64,000 nucleotides of DNA from Marinobacter sp. THAF197a (GTDB lineage Bacteria > Pseudomonadota > Gammaproteobacteria > Pseudomonadales > Oleiphilaceae), in assembly GCF_009363275.1 (NCBI RefSeq), contig NZ_CP045324.1:1488001-1552000 (forward strand), written 5' to 3'. Below, one piece after another: positions 47,386-55,906 of the stretch; positions within the stretch are counted from its first letter, which is position 1, and the number at the start of each line of letters is the position of its first letter. Under the pieces are notes generated by a model. The model made no database searches. It was given only the letters and a program-made list of their open reading frames with translations, and had not been told where the DNA came from. The translations under genes were made by a program, and so were the position numbers.

Positions 47386-49910
47386 TGGCCAGTTTCAAGA
47401 ACGAATCCTCGATCAAGAAATACCGGTGCCTGCAGGAGATCATCAACGATCTGTCCGAGGTTCTGCTGCCGCCTGAGCGAATCAGCATTGCGGATGCCGC
47501 GGCCAAGTATCGCCGGGTATACAACCCACCGGCCTACGTCGGTCCCTGGTCGAACGAGACCGTCCCGTACCTGCGGGAGCCGATGGACTTGCTGGAATCC
47601 CGGGAACACTCCGCGGTGTGCGTGGTGGCTCCGGCCCAATCGGCAAAAGCGTTGGCACTAGACACTCCGATCCCAACCCCTGACGGGTGGACGACCATGG
47701 GTGAATTGTCACCCGGCGTGGTGATACTGGGTGAGAATAACCAACCTGTCGTTGTCACTTTGGCCACCGATGTGATGGTTAACCACAAGTGTTACAGGGT
47801 CGAGGTTGCGGGTGAACATTCCGTGGTGGCTGATGCTGGTCACCTGTGGACGGTTCACACACCGGACGGTTTTAGAACGATCACGACTGAGCAGTTGAAA
47901 ACTGGTTGTCACTACGTACCAGCCGTTTTCAAAAACAATCGAATGGTTTTTCCGGAACGGGTTGTGACCAAGGTTGAACCTGTCGAAAGCGTACCCGTTC
48001 GGTGTATCCAGGTGGATAACCCAAGTCACTTGTTTCTCGCCGGTACAGGTTTGATTCCTACCCACAACACCGAGGTGATCCTGAACTGGATTGCCTACAA
48101 CGTCCGCTGTGACCCATCCGACCTGATGGTGGTGGAGAAGGCTCGGACAGAAGCCCAGGCGTTCTCGAAGATGAAAGTTGACCGGTTACTTCGGCATTCC
48201 CCGGAGATCGGCCAACACCTGATCAGCCGGCGAACAGCGGACAACACGTTCGACAAGCAGTTTAAGTCCGGTACCTACCTGATGATCAACTGGCCAACGG
48301 AGAATGCGTTGTCCGGTAAATCCCTCCGGCGTGTGGCCCTGACCGACTACGACCGGATGCCCCAGGACATCGGTGGTGAGGGTTCACCGTTCGATCTGGC
48401 CCGTCGCCGGACGAACTCCTACAAGCGTCTGGGTATGACCTACGTGGAGAGTTCGCCGTCGTTCGACGTGATCAACCCCCGGTGGCGTGCTGAGACTCCC
48501 CATGAAGCCCCGCCGACCGAAGGGGTACTGGGTATTTACAACCGGGGCGACCGTCGCCGGCGCTACTGGCAGTGCCCACATTGCCGGAACTGGTTTGAGC
48601 CTCACTTCAACACCCTGCAGTGGCCACAGAGCGCCGACCCAATGGAATGCGCTGAACAGGCGTTCATGGCCTGCCCGCATTGCTTCCAGTCCAACGGTGC
48701 CGTGATCACCCAGGACATGCGTGAAGAAATCGACAACGCCGGCGTCTGGCTTCGCGATGGTGAGAAGATCGACCAGGATGGGAAGCGTTCGGGCACCGGG
48801 CGGCGATCTGACATTGCAAGTTTCTGGGTGATGGGGCCGAACACCGCGTTCGGGCAGTGGAAGACCCTGGTGCTGAACTACCTGCTGGCCATGCAGGAAT
48901 ACGAATCCACGGGTAACGACCGGCCGCTGAAAACCACGATCAACACGGATCAGGGGTTGCCGTACACGCCACCGCACATCGCTGAATCCCGGGCTCCGGA
49001 AGACATCATGGCCCGGGCAGTGGACATCGGTGATCGCGTGGTACCAACGAAGGTTCGGTTCCTGATGGCCGGCATTGACGTTCAGAAAAACCGATTTGTG
49101 GTTCAGGTTCATGGGGTTGTGCCGGCAACCAACGGTTTTGATCTGGTAGTGATCGACCGGTTCGACATCCGGAAGTCCGAGCGGTACGACCAGGACGGTG
49201 AGCGATTCTGGGTGAATCCCGGTGCATACCCCGAGGACTGGGACCGCATCACCGAAAAAGTCCTTGACAAAACATACCCTACGGATGAACCTGAGCCTCG
49301 ACAGATGAGCATCCGTGCGGTATTCTGTGACTCGGGTGGTCGTGCCGGCGTTACAACCAACGCTTATGATTACTACCGAAAGCTGAAAACCGAAGGGTAC
49401 GGCGGACGGTTCTGGTTGGTCAAAGGCGACGGCATGAAGACCGCACCGAGGGTTCGGAAGACGTTTCCGGACTCCGGCCGGAAGGACCGGAAAGCCGGTG
49501 CCCGGGGTGAGATTCCCGTCCTGATGCTGAACACTGACTTGCTGAAGGATTGGTTGGACAAGGCCCTGGATCGAACGGAACCTGGTGGCGGTTACATCGA
49601 GTTCCCGGATCACCTGGACCTGAGTTTCTACAAGGAGCTCTGTGCAGAGATCAAGAACCCGCAGAACGGAAAATGGGAAAACCCGAAGAAGCTGCGGAAC
49701 GAATCGACCGACTTGATCAATTACTGCTACGCTGGATGTATTTTCTTCCGGGTTGAGAAGTTGAATTGGGATGACCCGCCAAGTTGGGCGGACGAGTGGG
49801 ACAGAAACCCACTGGTGACATCCGCAGGAGAGGACAACCCGGTGAAGCCAGTTCAGCAAGCCGGGAACGACGTGGACAAGCTCAGACAGCTTGCCAGTCA
49901 ACTTGGGTAG
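47385..49910 (+). CDS. terminase large subunit (GpA family) interrupted by an intein
   Basis: The packaging ATPase/nuclease, lambda GpA family. The precursor is 841 residues; removing a 140-residue intein leaves 701. The extein reads APAQSAK / TEVILNW across the insertion, which rebuilds the P-loop, so ATPase activity must depend on splicing. Other GpA features: WPTENALSGKSLRRVALTDYD, FDVINPRW with the zinc-like CPHCRNWFEP and CPHC pair, and the nuclease-side VFCDSGG and YIEFPDHLDLSFY. One-base overlap with TerS (TGATG). Confidence 0.92.
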   Translation: MASFKNESSIKKYRCLQEIINDLSEVLLPPERISIADAAAKYRRVYNPPAYVGPWSNETVPYLREPMDLLESREHSAVCVVAPAQSAKALALDTPIPTPDGWTTMGELSPGVVILGENNQPVVVTLATDVMVNHKCYRVEVAGEHSVVADAGHLWTVHTPDGFRTITTEQLKTGCHYVPAVFKNNRMVFPERVVTKVEPVESVPVRCIQVDNPSHLFLAGTGLIPTHNTEVILNWIAYNVRCDPSDLMVVEKARTEAQAFSKMKVDRLLRHSPEIGQHLISRRTADNTFDKQFKSGTYLMINWPTENALSGKSLRRVALTDYDRMPQDIGGEGSPFDLARRRTNSYKRLGMTYVESSPSFDVINPRWRAETPHEAPPTEGVLGIYNRGDRRRRYWQCPHCRNWFEPHFNTLQWPQSADPMECAEQAFMACPHCFQSNGAVITQDMREEIDNAGVWLRDGEKIDQDGKRSGTGRRSDIASFWVMGPNTAFGQWKTLVLNYLLAMQEYESTGNDRPLKTTINTDQGLPYTPPHIAESRAPEDIMARAVDIGDRVVPTKVRFLMAGIDVQKNRFVVQVHGVVPATNGFDLVVIDRFDIRKSERYDQDGERFWVNPGAYPEDWDRITEKVLDKTYPTDEPEPRQMSIRAVFCDSGGRAGVTTNAYDYYRKLKTEGYGGRFWLVKGDGMKTAPRVRKTFPDSGRKDRKAGARGEIPVLMLNTDLLKDWLDKALDRTEPGGGYIEFPDHLDLSFYKELCAEIKNPQNGKWENPKKLRNESTDLINYCYAGCIFFRVEKLNWDDPPSWADEWDRNPLVTSAGEDNPVKPVQQAGNDVDKLRQLASQLG
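47649..48068 (+). other. class 3 mini-intein in the terminase P-loop
   Basis: Residues 89-228 of the precursor (140 residues, no homing endonuclease). Block A is ALALDTPIPTPDGWTTMGEL with Ala89 where class 1 inteins have Cys or Ser. Block B ends AGHLWTV with His153 and Trp155 (B:12). Block F is VPVRCIQVDNPSHLFLAG with Cys207 (F:4). Block G is LIPTHN followed by Thr229, with Thr226 (G:5), His227 and terminal Asn228. Trp-Cys-Thr is the class 3 signature, in which the block F Cys replaces the missing first nucleophile. Confidence 0.9.
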
Positions 49911-49915
49911 AGATA

Positions 49916-49928
49916 CAACCAAAAGTTG
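49916..49928. promoter_or_regulatory. CAAC/GTTG dyad between terminase and gpW genes
   Basis: CAACCAAAAGTTG, identical to the copy at 46678, in the 33-bp gap between two co-directional late genes where no promoter is apparent. Confidence 0.68.
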
Positions 49929-49943
49929 TTTTGGGAATTTGCG

Positions 49944-50150
49944 ATGACGACCGTTGCTGACAGATTGGCAGAAGCAGAGAGCGAGTATCACGCCTTGATC
50001 ACGGGCAATAAGCCCCGCGTCGTGGTGGATCAGAACGGTGAACGGGTCGAGTTCACTGCTGCTAACGCCGGTCGTCTTCGCCAGTACATCGAGAGCCTTC
50101 GGGCTCAACTGAGCAGCACAACCCGCGGACCAATGCGAGTGTATTTCTAA
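49944..50150 (+). CDS. gpW-like head-tail joining protein
   Basis: A 68-residue protein, the same length as lambda gpW, with the family pattern: helix (ADRLAEAESEYHALITGNKP), beta hairpin (RVVVDQNGERVEF) and second helix (AGRLRQYIESLRAQL). gpW sits on the portal after packaging. Its place between terminase and portal is the lambda order. Its TAA stop shares a base with the portal ATG. Confidence 0.85.
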   Translation: MTTVADRLAEAESEYHALITGNKPRVVVDQNGERVEFTAANAGRLRQYIESLRAQLSSTTRGPMRVYF

Positions 50151-51772
50151 TGGCAGACCAGTTGGACCTGTTGCAGGACAAAATGCCGTCGAAGCAGATG
50201 GCATCCAGCTTTGAGGGGGCCAGTCACGTAAACCGCGAACTGGCGATGTGGCATCCACCCCTCCGGTCTGCCGACGCTGAAATCATCCCGGGTAAAGACG
50301 AGATCGACGCCCGGGCTCTGGACCTTCAGCGTAACGACGGGTACATCCACGGTGCTGTTCAGGGTCAGAAAGATTCCATCGTCGGTGCCTTCTACCGACT
50401 GAACTCCAAGCCGAACTACAAGTATCTGGGGTTGGACGAGGTCTGGGCTGAAGAATTCCAGGAAGCCGTGGAAGCCCAATTCAGTCTCGCCGCTGAATCA
50501 CCGGATTGCTATTTCGATGCAGCCGGCCAACTCACCTTCTCGGAAATGATCCGCCTGAGCATTGGTGTTTCCATGCTGGCGGGCGAAGACCTGAGCACGG
50601 TGGAGTGGATTCGTGAAGGTCGTCGGCCATTCAAAACGGCCATTCAGATGATCGACCCGGTTCGGTTGAGTAACCCCTACGGTGAGGAATGGAGTACCAC
50701 CTGGCGTAAAGGCGTTCGGAAGGACAGCCGGGGTCGCCCTGTTGAGTATTCGATTCGCTACACCATGCCGGGTGACAACTGGGACTTTGAAAACGAGTTC
50801 CGCTGGAAGATGGTTGCCGCCCGGAAGCCGTGGGGCAGGAAGCAGGTTCTTCACTATTTCGAGCCGTACCGCGTTGGTCAAACCCGTGGTGTGAGTGATC
50901 TGGTGTCGATTCTGAAGCAGAGCAAGATGGTCGGGAAGTATCAGGACATTGTCCTGCAGAACGCCGTCCTGAACGCCACCTATGCAGCGGCGATTGAATC
51001 AGACCTGCCACCGAGTGAAGCGTTTGAAGCTCTCGGTGGTGGCGAGGACCAGATTCAGAAGTGGGCACAGAATTATCTGGAATCCATTGCCGCGTACACC
51101 GGCAACAGTAGGAACCTGCATATTGACGGGATCAAGATTCCACACCTGTACCCGGGCACCAAGCTCAAGCTGCAAAACGCGGGACAACCTGGTGGCCTCG
51201 GTACCGGATTTGAGGAATCCCTGCTTCGGCATCTGGCGGCTGGTCTCGGTATGAGTTACGAGGAATTCAGCCACGACTTCACGAAGACGAACTACTCGTC
51301 TGCCCGGGCGGCAATGGGTGAGACACATAAGCGTCTTCAGGGTCGCAAGAAGGCCGTTGCCGATAAGAAGGCCACGGATATTTTCCGCCTGTGGTTCGAG
51401 GAACAACTGAATTCCGGTGCCTTCAACGATGTCCTGCCTCGCAACGCCCCGAACTTCTACGAGCGGTTGAACGCAGACGCCTTCTGTGCCTGTTCGTGGA
51501 TCGGTGCTCCGAGAGGGCAGATTGACGAATTGAAGGAGACCCAGGCGGCGATTTCCCGAATTGAGGCTGGACTGAGCACTTATGAGAAGGAAACGGCCAG
51601 ATTCGGTGAGGACTTCCGGGAAGTATTCCGTCAACGCCAGCGTGAACAAAACCTGGCGGACGAACTGGGTCTGACCCTGAACACGAAAGGTAGCTCCGGC
51701 ACCATGGATGCTGGCGGGAACGCTGCCAATGAAAGCCCGAAGCGGGGTGGAGAGGATGACAGCGATGAGTAA
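50150..51772 (+). CDS. phage portal protein (lambda gpB family)
   Basis: A 540-residue portal subunit forming the dodecameric ring at the packaging vertex. Family stretches: RNDGYIHGAVQGQKDSIVGA, YRLNSKPNY, IDPVRLSNPYG, and GMSYEEFSHDFTKTNYSSAR, the last being a strong lambda-portal signature. The C-terminal 60 residues are polar and probably flexible. The protease start lies within its last codons, so translation is coupled. Confidence 0.92.
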   Translation: MADQLDLLQDKMPSKQMASSFEGASHVNRELAMWHPPLRSADAEIIPGKDEIDARALDLQRNDGYIHGAVQGQKDSIVGAFYRLNSKPNYKYLGLDEVWAEEFQEAVEAQFSLAAESPDCYFDAAGQLTFSEMIRLSIGVSMLAGEDLSTVEWIREGRRPFKTAIQMIDPVRLSNPYGEEWSTTWRKGVRKDSRGRPVEYSIRYTMPGDNWDFENEFRWKMVAARKPWGRKQVLHYFEPYRVGQTRGVSDLVSILKQSKMVGKYQDIVLQNAVLNATYAAAIESDLPPSEAFEALGGGEDQIQKWAQNYLESIAAYTGNSRNLHIDGIKIPHLYPGTKLKLQNAGQPGGLGTGFEESLLRHLAAGLGMSYEEFSHDFTKTNYSSARAAMGETHKRLQGRKKAVADKKATDIFRLWFEEQLNSGAFNDVLPRNAPNFYERLNADAFCACSWIGAPRGQIDELKETQAAISRIEAGLSTYEKETARFGEDFREVFRQRQREQNLADELGLTLNTKGSSGTMDAGGNAANESPKRGGEDDSDE

Positions 51773-53060
51773 GCAGATCGACCTGAGAAGCCGGCTTCTG
51801 AACACGCCGTTGATGATGAGCCAGGAGCATGCTGAATCGTTTGCCGCCCTGGCCCCGGAATCGTTCCTGATCGACGCAGAGCCGGCAAACGCCGATGAAA
51901 TGATGTTCGATTGGGCTTTCGGCAGCGCCCGGTCGAAACCGTACAAGATGATCGGTTCTCTGGCGGTAATCCCGGTCACCGGGACTCTGCTGCATCGGTT
52001 CAACTGGTCATATGGGTTTGCCACTGGCTACGACTACATTCGAGCCGTGTTCGACATGGCTCTGGTGGACGAAGACGTGGAAGGGATCGTTTTCGATGTC
52101 CACTCAGGCGGTGGCCAGGTAGACGGTGCCTTTGAACTGGCCGACCACATTTTCGAGAACCGTGGCGTGAAACCGAGCATTTCGGTGGTGAACTCCCATG
52201 CCTATAGCGCCGCCTACTTGATTGGCAGTGCAGCCGGGAAGATGACCGTGCCGAAGACAGGTGGTGCTGGTTCCATTGGTGTTGTGACCATGCATGCGGA
52301 CATGTCGAAGATGCTGGACAACATCGGCATCAAGATCACGTTCATCCATGCTGGCAAGCACAAAGTGGATGGCAACCCTTACCAAGCACTCCCGGAAGGG
52401 GTGCGGAATCGAATTCAGGCGAAGATTGATGAGTCCTACGGCATGTTCGTTGAAGCCGTTGCTCGACATCGGGGCCTGGATACTGAGGCGGTACGGAAAA
52501 CCGAGGCACAGACACTCAGTGCCCAGGAAGCCGTAGACCTCAAACTGGTGGATGCTGTCGCTTCTCCTATGGAAGCCATGACAGCGTTCGTAGCCGAACT
52601 GAACGGTGAGTCAAAGGAGACCGTTATGGCAGATCAAAATAAGGCCACCCAGAAAGCCGGTCAGCAGGCCGCGGACGCGGGTGGCGAAAACCAGACTTTC
52701 ACCCAGGCCGACCTCGATGCAGCGAAAGCTCAGGGTGTAACCGAAGGACGCCAGATGGAGCGTGACCGTTATGCAGCGGTGATTGGCTCCGAGCATTACG
52801 CCGGCCGTGAAGGTCTGGCAAGCAAGATGCTGGCGAAAGAGGCTTTGAGTGCTGATGAAATCAACGAAATGTTGGCAGATGCACCAAAGGTTGATAAGAC
52901 CGCGCAAACCGATGGTGGTAGCAACGCCTTCGAGAACGCCATGAACAACTCCGACAACCCCAACCTGGGTGAGGAAACTCAGCAGGAGCAGGGTGCGGAG
53001 TCGGAAGGTGGCTCTCTCTGGGATAACTACGCCCGAGTTGCCGGCGTAAACCAGTCCTGA
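51765..53060 (+). CDS. head maturation protease of the S49 family, with C-terminal scaffold
   Basis: A 431-residue protease-scaffold fusion like lambda gpC. The S49 (SppA/ClpP-fold) domain spans about residues 1-270: VFDVHSGGGQVDGAFELADH, NSHAYSAAYLIGSAA with the catalytic Ser, and GGAGSIGVVTMHAD. The last 144 residues (from 52626) are charged and helical, fitting scaffold. Start is ATG 51765 (GAGAGG 9 nt upstream) or ATG 51756. It would process the prohead and itself be removed before packaging. Confidence 0.88.
   Translation: MSKQIDLRSRLLNTPLMMSQEHAESFAALAPESFLIDAEPANADEMMFDWAFGSARSKPYKMIGSLAVIPVTGTLLHRFNWSYGFATGYDYIRAVFDMALVDEDVEGIVFDVHSGGGQVDGAFELADHIFENRGVKPSISVVNSHAYSAAYLIGSAAGKMTVPKTGGAGSIGVVTMHADMSKMLDNIGIKITFIHAGKHKVDGNPYQALPEGVRNRIQAKIDESYGMFVEAVARHRGLDTEAVRKTEAQTLSAQEAVDLKLVDAVASPMEAMTAFVAELNGESKETVMADQNKATQKAGQQAADAGGENQTFTQADLDAAKAQGVTEGRQMERDRYAAVIGSEHYAGREGLASKMLAKEALSADEINEMLADAPKVDKTAQTDGGSNAFENAMNNSDNPNLGEETQQEQGAESEGGSLWDNYARVAGVNQS
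52626..53060 (+). CDS. nested scaffold protein (Nu3-like) from an internal start
   Basis: In frame within the protease gene, AAAGGAGA (52613-52620) stands 5 nt before ATG 52626, a far better ribosome site than the gene's own. The 144-residue product begins MADQNKATQKAGQQAADAGG, has a helical scaffold-like core (FTQADLDAAKAQGVTEGRQM) and an acidic end. This copies the lambda C/Nu3 arrangement, in which most scaffold is made from the internal start. Confidence 0.72.
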   Translation: MADQNKATQKAGQQAADAGGENQTFTQADLDAAKAQGVTEGRQMERDRYAAVIGSEHYAGREGLASKMLAKEALSADEINEMLADAPKVDKTAQTDGGSNAFENAMNNSDNPNLGEETQQEQGAESEGGSLWDNYARVAGVNQS

Positions 53061-53103
53061 TCGCCGCTGGCGGTCACTGAATCCTCTGGGAAGGAGAAAC
53101 GAC

Positions 53104-53478
53104 ATGAGCATTCTTGCTGGAACTGAAACCAGTTCGCACACGCCGCGTGAACTGTTCGCCGGTGATGCACCGATCATCACCAACGCCCGGATGTTTGCAA
53201 CCGGCCTGGAACTGCCTATCAACTCGGTTGTTGCGCTGAACACCAGCAACGAACTGGTTGAGTGGGCACCTGGCGCTGCAGACAGCACAGCCGTTGCTGT
53301 GGGCATTACCTGTGAAGCCGTGAACACCACCGGTGGTGCAGCGATGAATCCGATTTATGAGGGTGGTTTCTTCAACACCGACGCTCTGAATTGGCCCGCT
53401 GGCGCAACTGCCGTACAGAAGGCGAACGCCTTTAACGGCACTGATATTCACCATCGGTCACTCGGTTACTCCGGTTAA
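53104..53478 (+). CDS. head decoration protein (lambda gpD-like)
   Basis: A 124-residue product that would bind expanded capsid threefold sites as trimers and stabilise the head. The disordered N-terminus followed by LFAGDAPIITNARMFATGLE and a beta-rich core (SVVALNTSNELVEWAPGAAD) matches the family, as does length (lambda gpD 110). AAGGAG before the ATG; order protease, D, E is that of lambda. Confidence 0.82.
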   Translation: MSILAGTETSSHTPRELFAGDAPIITNARMFATGLELPINSVVALNTSNELVEWAPGAADSTAVAVGITCEAVNTTGGAAMNPIYEGGFFNTDALNWPAGATAVQKANAFNGTDIHHRSLGYSG

Positions 53479-53514
53479 CCGATAACCCTTTGAAGCTCTG
53501 ACAGGAGAAAGGCC

Positions 53515-54564
53515 ATGAGCTACACGCCTTATAGCACTCACGAAATGCTCAAGGTTATTCGGAACGCACCGAAACCGAGTAATTTCTGGTTGAACCTGCT
53601 GTTCCGACAGCAAGTGAACTTCACCACCCAGTACATCGACTTCGACAAGATCGACAAAGGTCGTCGACTGGCACCGTTTGTTGCCCCGACGGTTCAAGGT
53701 AAGCCGATGAAGTCCGAAGGGTATGACACCCGTCGCTTCGCACCGGCCTACGTGAAACCGAAGCATGTGGTTGATCCGGAGCGCATCATCACCCGTCGAG
53801 CAGGTGAGCCGTACACCGGCAATCTGTCTCCTGCTGGTCGCCGTGACGCCATCGTTGGTGACATCATGGTGGAACAGCGCGATATGATCATGCGTCGTTG
53901 GGAATTGATGGCTGCGGAAGCTGCGATCAACGGTGCCGTTACTGTTGAGGGTGAAGACTACCCAACCCAGTACATCGAATTCGGTCGCGACCCCAATAAC
54001 ACGGTGACCCTGAGTGGTACCGATCTGTGGTCAGATACCGCCAATTCCGATCCGTTCAAGGACCTGGAAGACTGGTCTCTGGACATGGCTCGTTCCAGCG
54101 GCTACCCGGTAACTGACTGGGTGATGGGTACCAACGCCTACCGTGCGCTGATCAACCATCCCAAGGCTGAGAAGCAACTGGATACCAACGTCAAGAACTC
54201 GTCCCAGATTATGCTGGACCTGGGTATCAATCAGGCCGACGAGAACGGTGCGATCATCCAGTTCAAGGGTACTGTGGGTTCCGGCATTCGGGTCTGGGTG
54301 TACTCTGACATTTACGAAGATGATCAGGGTAACCAGGTTGAGATCATGGACCAGAATGCGGTCGTTGGTCTGAACCCGGCCGGGGTTGAAGGTGTGCGTT
54401 GCTTCGGTGCCATCATGGACGCCCGTGCCGGCTACCAGGCGCTCGACATCTTCCCAAAAACCTGGATGAACGAAGACCCCTCCGTGGAGTACGCGATGTC
54501 ACAGTCCGCTCCGTTGATGGTACCGCGTCGTCCGAATGCCACGTTCAAGGCAACTGTGGTATAA
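53515..54564 (+). CDS. major capsid protein (lambda gpE family)
   Basis: A 349-residue HK97-fold capsid protein of the lambda E family (lambda gpE 341). Typical sequence: the N-terminal FWLNLLFRQQVNFTTQYIDFDKI, RRLAPFVAPTVQGKPM, YVKPKHVVDPERIITRRAGEP and GVEGVRCFGAIMDARAGYQA near the end. AGGAG lies 10 nt before the ATG. A perfect hairpin and an operator dyad follow its stop. Confidence 0.93.
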   Translation: MSYTPYSTHEMLKVIRNAPKPSNFWLNLLFRQQVNFTTQYIDFDKIDKGRRLAPFVAPTVQGKPMKSEGYDTRRFAPAYVKPKHVVDPERIITRRAGEPYTGNLSPAGRRDAIVGDIMVEQRDMIMRRWELMAAEAAINGAVTVEGEDYPTQYIEFGRDPNNTVTLSGTDLWSDTANSDPFKDLEDWSLDMARSSGYPVTDWVMGTNAYRALINHPKAEKQLDTNVKNSSQIMLDLGINQADENGAIIQFKGTVGSGIRVWVYSDIYEDDQGNQVEIMDQNAVVGLNPAGVEGVRCFGAIMDARAGYQALDIFPKTWMNEDPSVEYAMSQSAPLMVPRRPNATFKATVV

Positions 54565-54577
54565 GGAAGTCTGAATC

Positions 54578-54617
54578 CCCGGGGTACTTTTGTGCCCCGG
54601 GATACAACTAACAGTTG
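54578..54617 (+). promoter_or_regulatory. hairpin plus CAAC/GTTG dyad after the capsid gene
   Basis: CCCGGGGTAC pairs with GTGCCCCGGG (one G-U) around TTTT (54578-54601), with no U-tract after it. Three bases on is the perfect dyad CAACTAACAGTTG (54605-54617). The hairpin may stabilise capsid mRNA or attenuate; the dyad is 19 bp before the next gene. Confidence 0.65.
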
Positions 54618-54635
54618 TAATTAAGGGTGATCCCG

Positions 54636-54935
54636 ATGAAACTAGAAGCATTGAACCGAGTACAAGGTGTGAAGGTTCTGGCCGGAAAAGGTAAGGGTGG
54701 TAAGACCGCCTATGCAGGTGACGTGTTTGAGGCCAAAACCGACGCTGAAGCTGAACGTCTGATCGAGAACGGTGCAGCCCGTGAGTATGTCGTTGAGGAC
54801 AAACTGGCTGGTTCAGAAGAACCGACTGCGAAAAAGTCTGGTGGCCGTAAGCCGGCAGCGAAGAAGTCTGATGTTCAGAAAGCCGATGATGGCTCTGACA
54901 CTGCCGATGACAGTGACCTTGGCCTGGGTGGCTAA
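54636..54935 (+). CDS. hypothetical head protein, 99 residues
   Basis: Not recognised. The first 50 residues are an ordinary small domain (VQGVKVLAGKGKGGKTAYAG then AERLIENGAAREYV); the rest is a lysine- and then aspartate-rich tail (KKSGGRKPAAKKSD). It holds the place of lambda FI, between E and the connectors. ATG 54636 with AAGGG upstream is preferred to GTG 54627. Confidence 0.72.
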   Translation: MKLEALNRVQGVKVLAGKGKGGKTAYAGDVFEAKTDAEAERLIENGAAREYVVEDKLAGSEEPTAKKSGGRKPAAKKSDVQKADDGSDTADDSDLGLGG

Positions 54936-55259
54936 GTGAACTGGGCTCGTACCAAGCAAAAAGCCCGGGATGCCGTCCACGGGACATTCTCTGTCCCGGG
55001 CTTTTACACCGACTCTCAACAGACCGACCTGGAAATCAAGGTGCGTCTGCATAGGAAGTCGGCATATCTGGGTGATAACTACGATGAGTTTTCACCGGGT
55101 TATTTCTCAGAGATCAACCGGGTCATTGTTGATCTGCGAGAAGTGACCCCTGAACGTGGGGCAACGATCCGGATTCCGGATTTTGAGAACGTAGAAGTGA
55201 GCGTTGAGAACTACAACCGCCAGGGTGAGCACTACGCTCTGTGCGAGGTGAGGGCATGA
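54936..55259 (+). CDS. putative head-tail connector protein
   Basis: A 107-residue product starting with GTG directly after the previous stop. It contains DAVHGTFSVPGFYTDSQQTD and the beta-rich TDLEIKVRLHRKSAYLGD, similar in outline to lambda FII-type connectors and tail-attachment proteins. The name rests mainly on position (between the FI-like and Z-like genes) and size (FII 117). Confidence 0.62.
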   Translation: MNWARTKQKARDAVHGTFSVPGFYTDSQQTDLEIKVRLHRKSAYLGDNYDEFSPGYFSEINRVIVDLREVTPERGATIRIPDFENVEVSVENYNRQGEHYALCEVRA

Positions 55260-55906
55260 CGGTCGGATTGAGACTCGGCATCAAGGGTGACGACACCTTC
55301 GTTCGATACCTGCGGGAGTACCCCAAGGTGGCGAGGAAGGCTGGCAAGCTGGCGATCAACGATACGATACGCCGCGGTCGCCGGATGTTGAAGCAGGAGA
55401 TTCTTCAACAGGTTAACCTGCCTCCGAGCTACCTGAACCAGACGCGATTGACCGAAAACTACGCCAATGAGACCAACCTGACCGGTTCCATTGTTGGCCG
55501 GCGTCGCCCGACCTCACTGGCACGTTTCGGTGCCGAACAGCTTTACCAGCCGAATAAAACGCGACCGGGCCGGAAGAAAGCCGGTGTGAGTTTGAAGGTG
55601 AAAGGTCGCCGCAAGGTGATCCCCCGGGCCTTCCTGATCGACCTGAAATCCGGCAGCAAGGATGGTGGGAACGTCGGTTTGGCCATGCGATTGCCGAAAG
55701 GTCAGAAACCGGAGCGTCGGTTCCGGGCGAAACCGCTCTATAAGAGTCGGGATACAAACGTGTGGCTACTGTATGGCCCTTCCGTGAACCAGGTGATGAG
55801 TTCCGAGAAGAAAGGCCCGAGTCTTGTGAGCAAGATGCAACAACCACTCACCAATTACATGAATCGAGAGTTCAGGCGACAATTCGGGAGGCTCTACGGT
55901 GGCTGA
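55256..55906 (+). CDS. minor tail protein Z-like
   Basis: A 216-residue very basic protein starting by ATGA overlap with the previous gene. The N-terminal VARKAGKLAINDTIRRGRRM followed by EILQQVNLPPSYLNQTRL is characteristic of the phage tail Z family (lambda gpZ 192 residues), needed for tail completion. It overlaps the next gene by 8 bp. Confidence 0.8.
   Translation: MTVGLRLGIKGDDTFVRYLREYPKVARKAGKLAINDTIRRGRRMLKQEILQQVNLPPSYLNQTRLTENYANETNLTGSIVGRRRPTSLARFGAEQLYQPNKTRPGRKKAGVSLKVKGRRKVIPRAFLIDLKSGSKDGGNVGLAMRLPKGQKPERRFRAKPLYKSRDTNVWLLYGPSVNQVMSSEKKGPSLVSKMQQPLTNYMNREFRRQFGRLYGG

Noticed and set aside
47742..47754. CAACCTGTCGTTG inside the intein
   Set aside because: It has both arms but lies in codons and the spacer ends in C, unlike the YNNNR pattern of the intergenic copies. 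Taken as chance.
48384..50258. A 624-codon minus-strand frame
   Set aside because: Antisense to terminase and gpW. Long shadow frames are common in GC-biased codons and this one has no domain signature.
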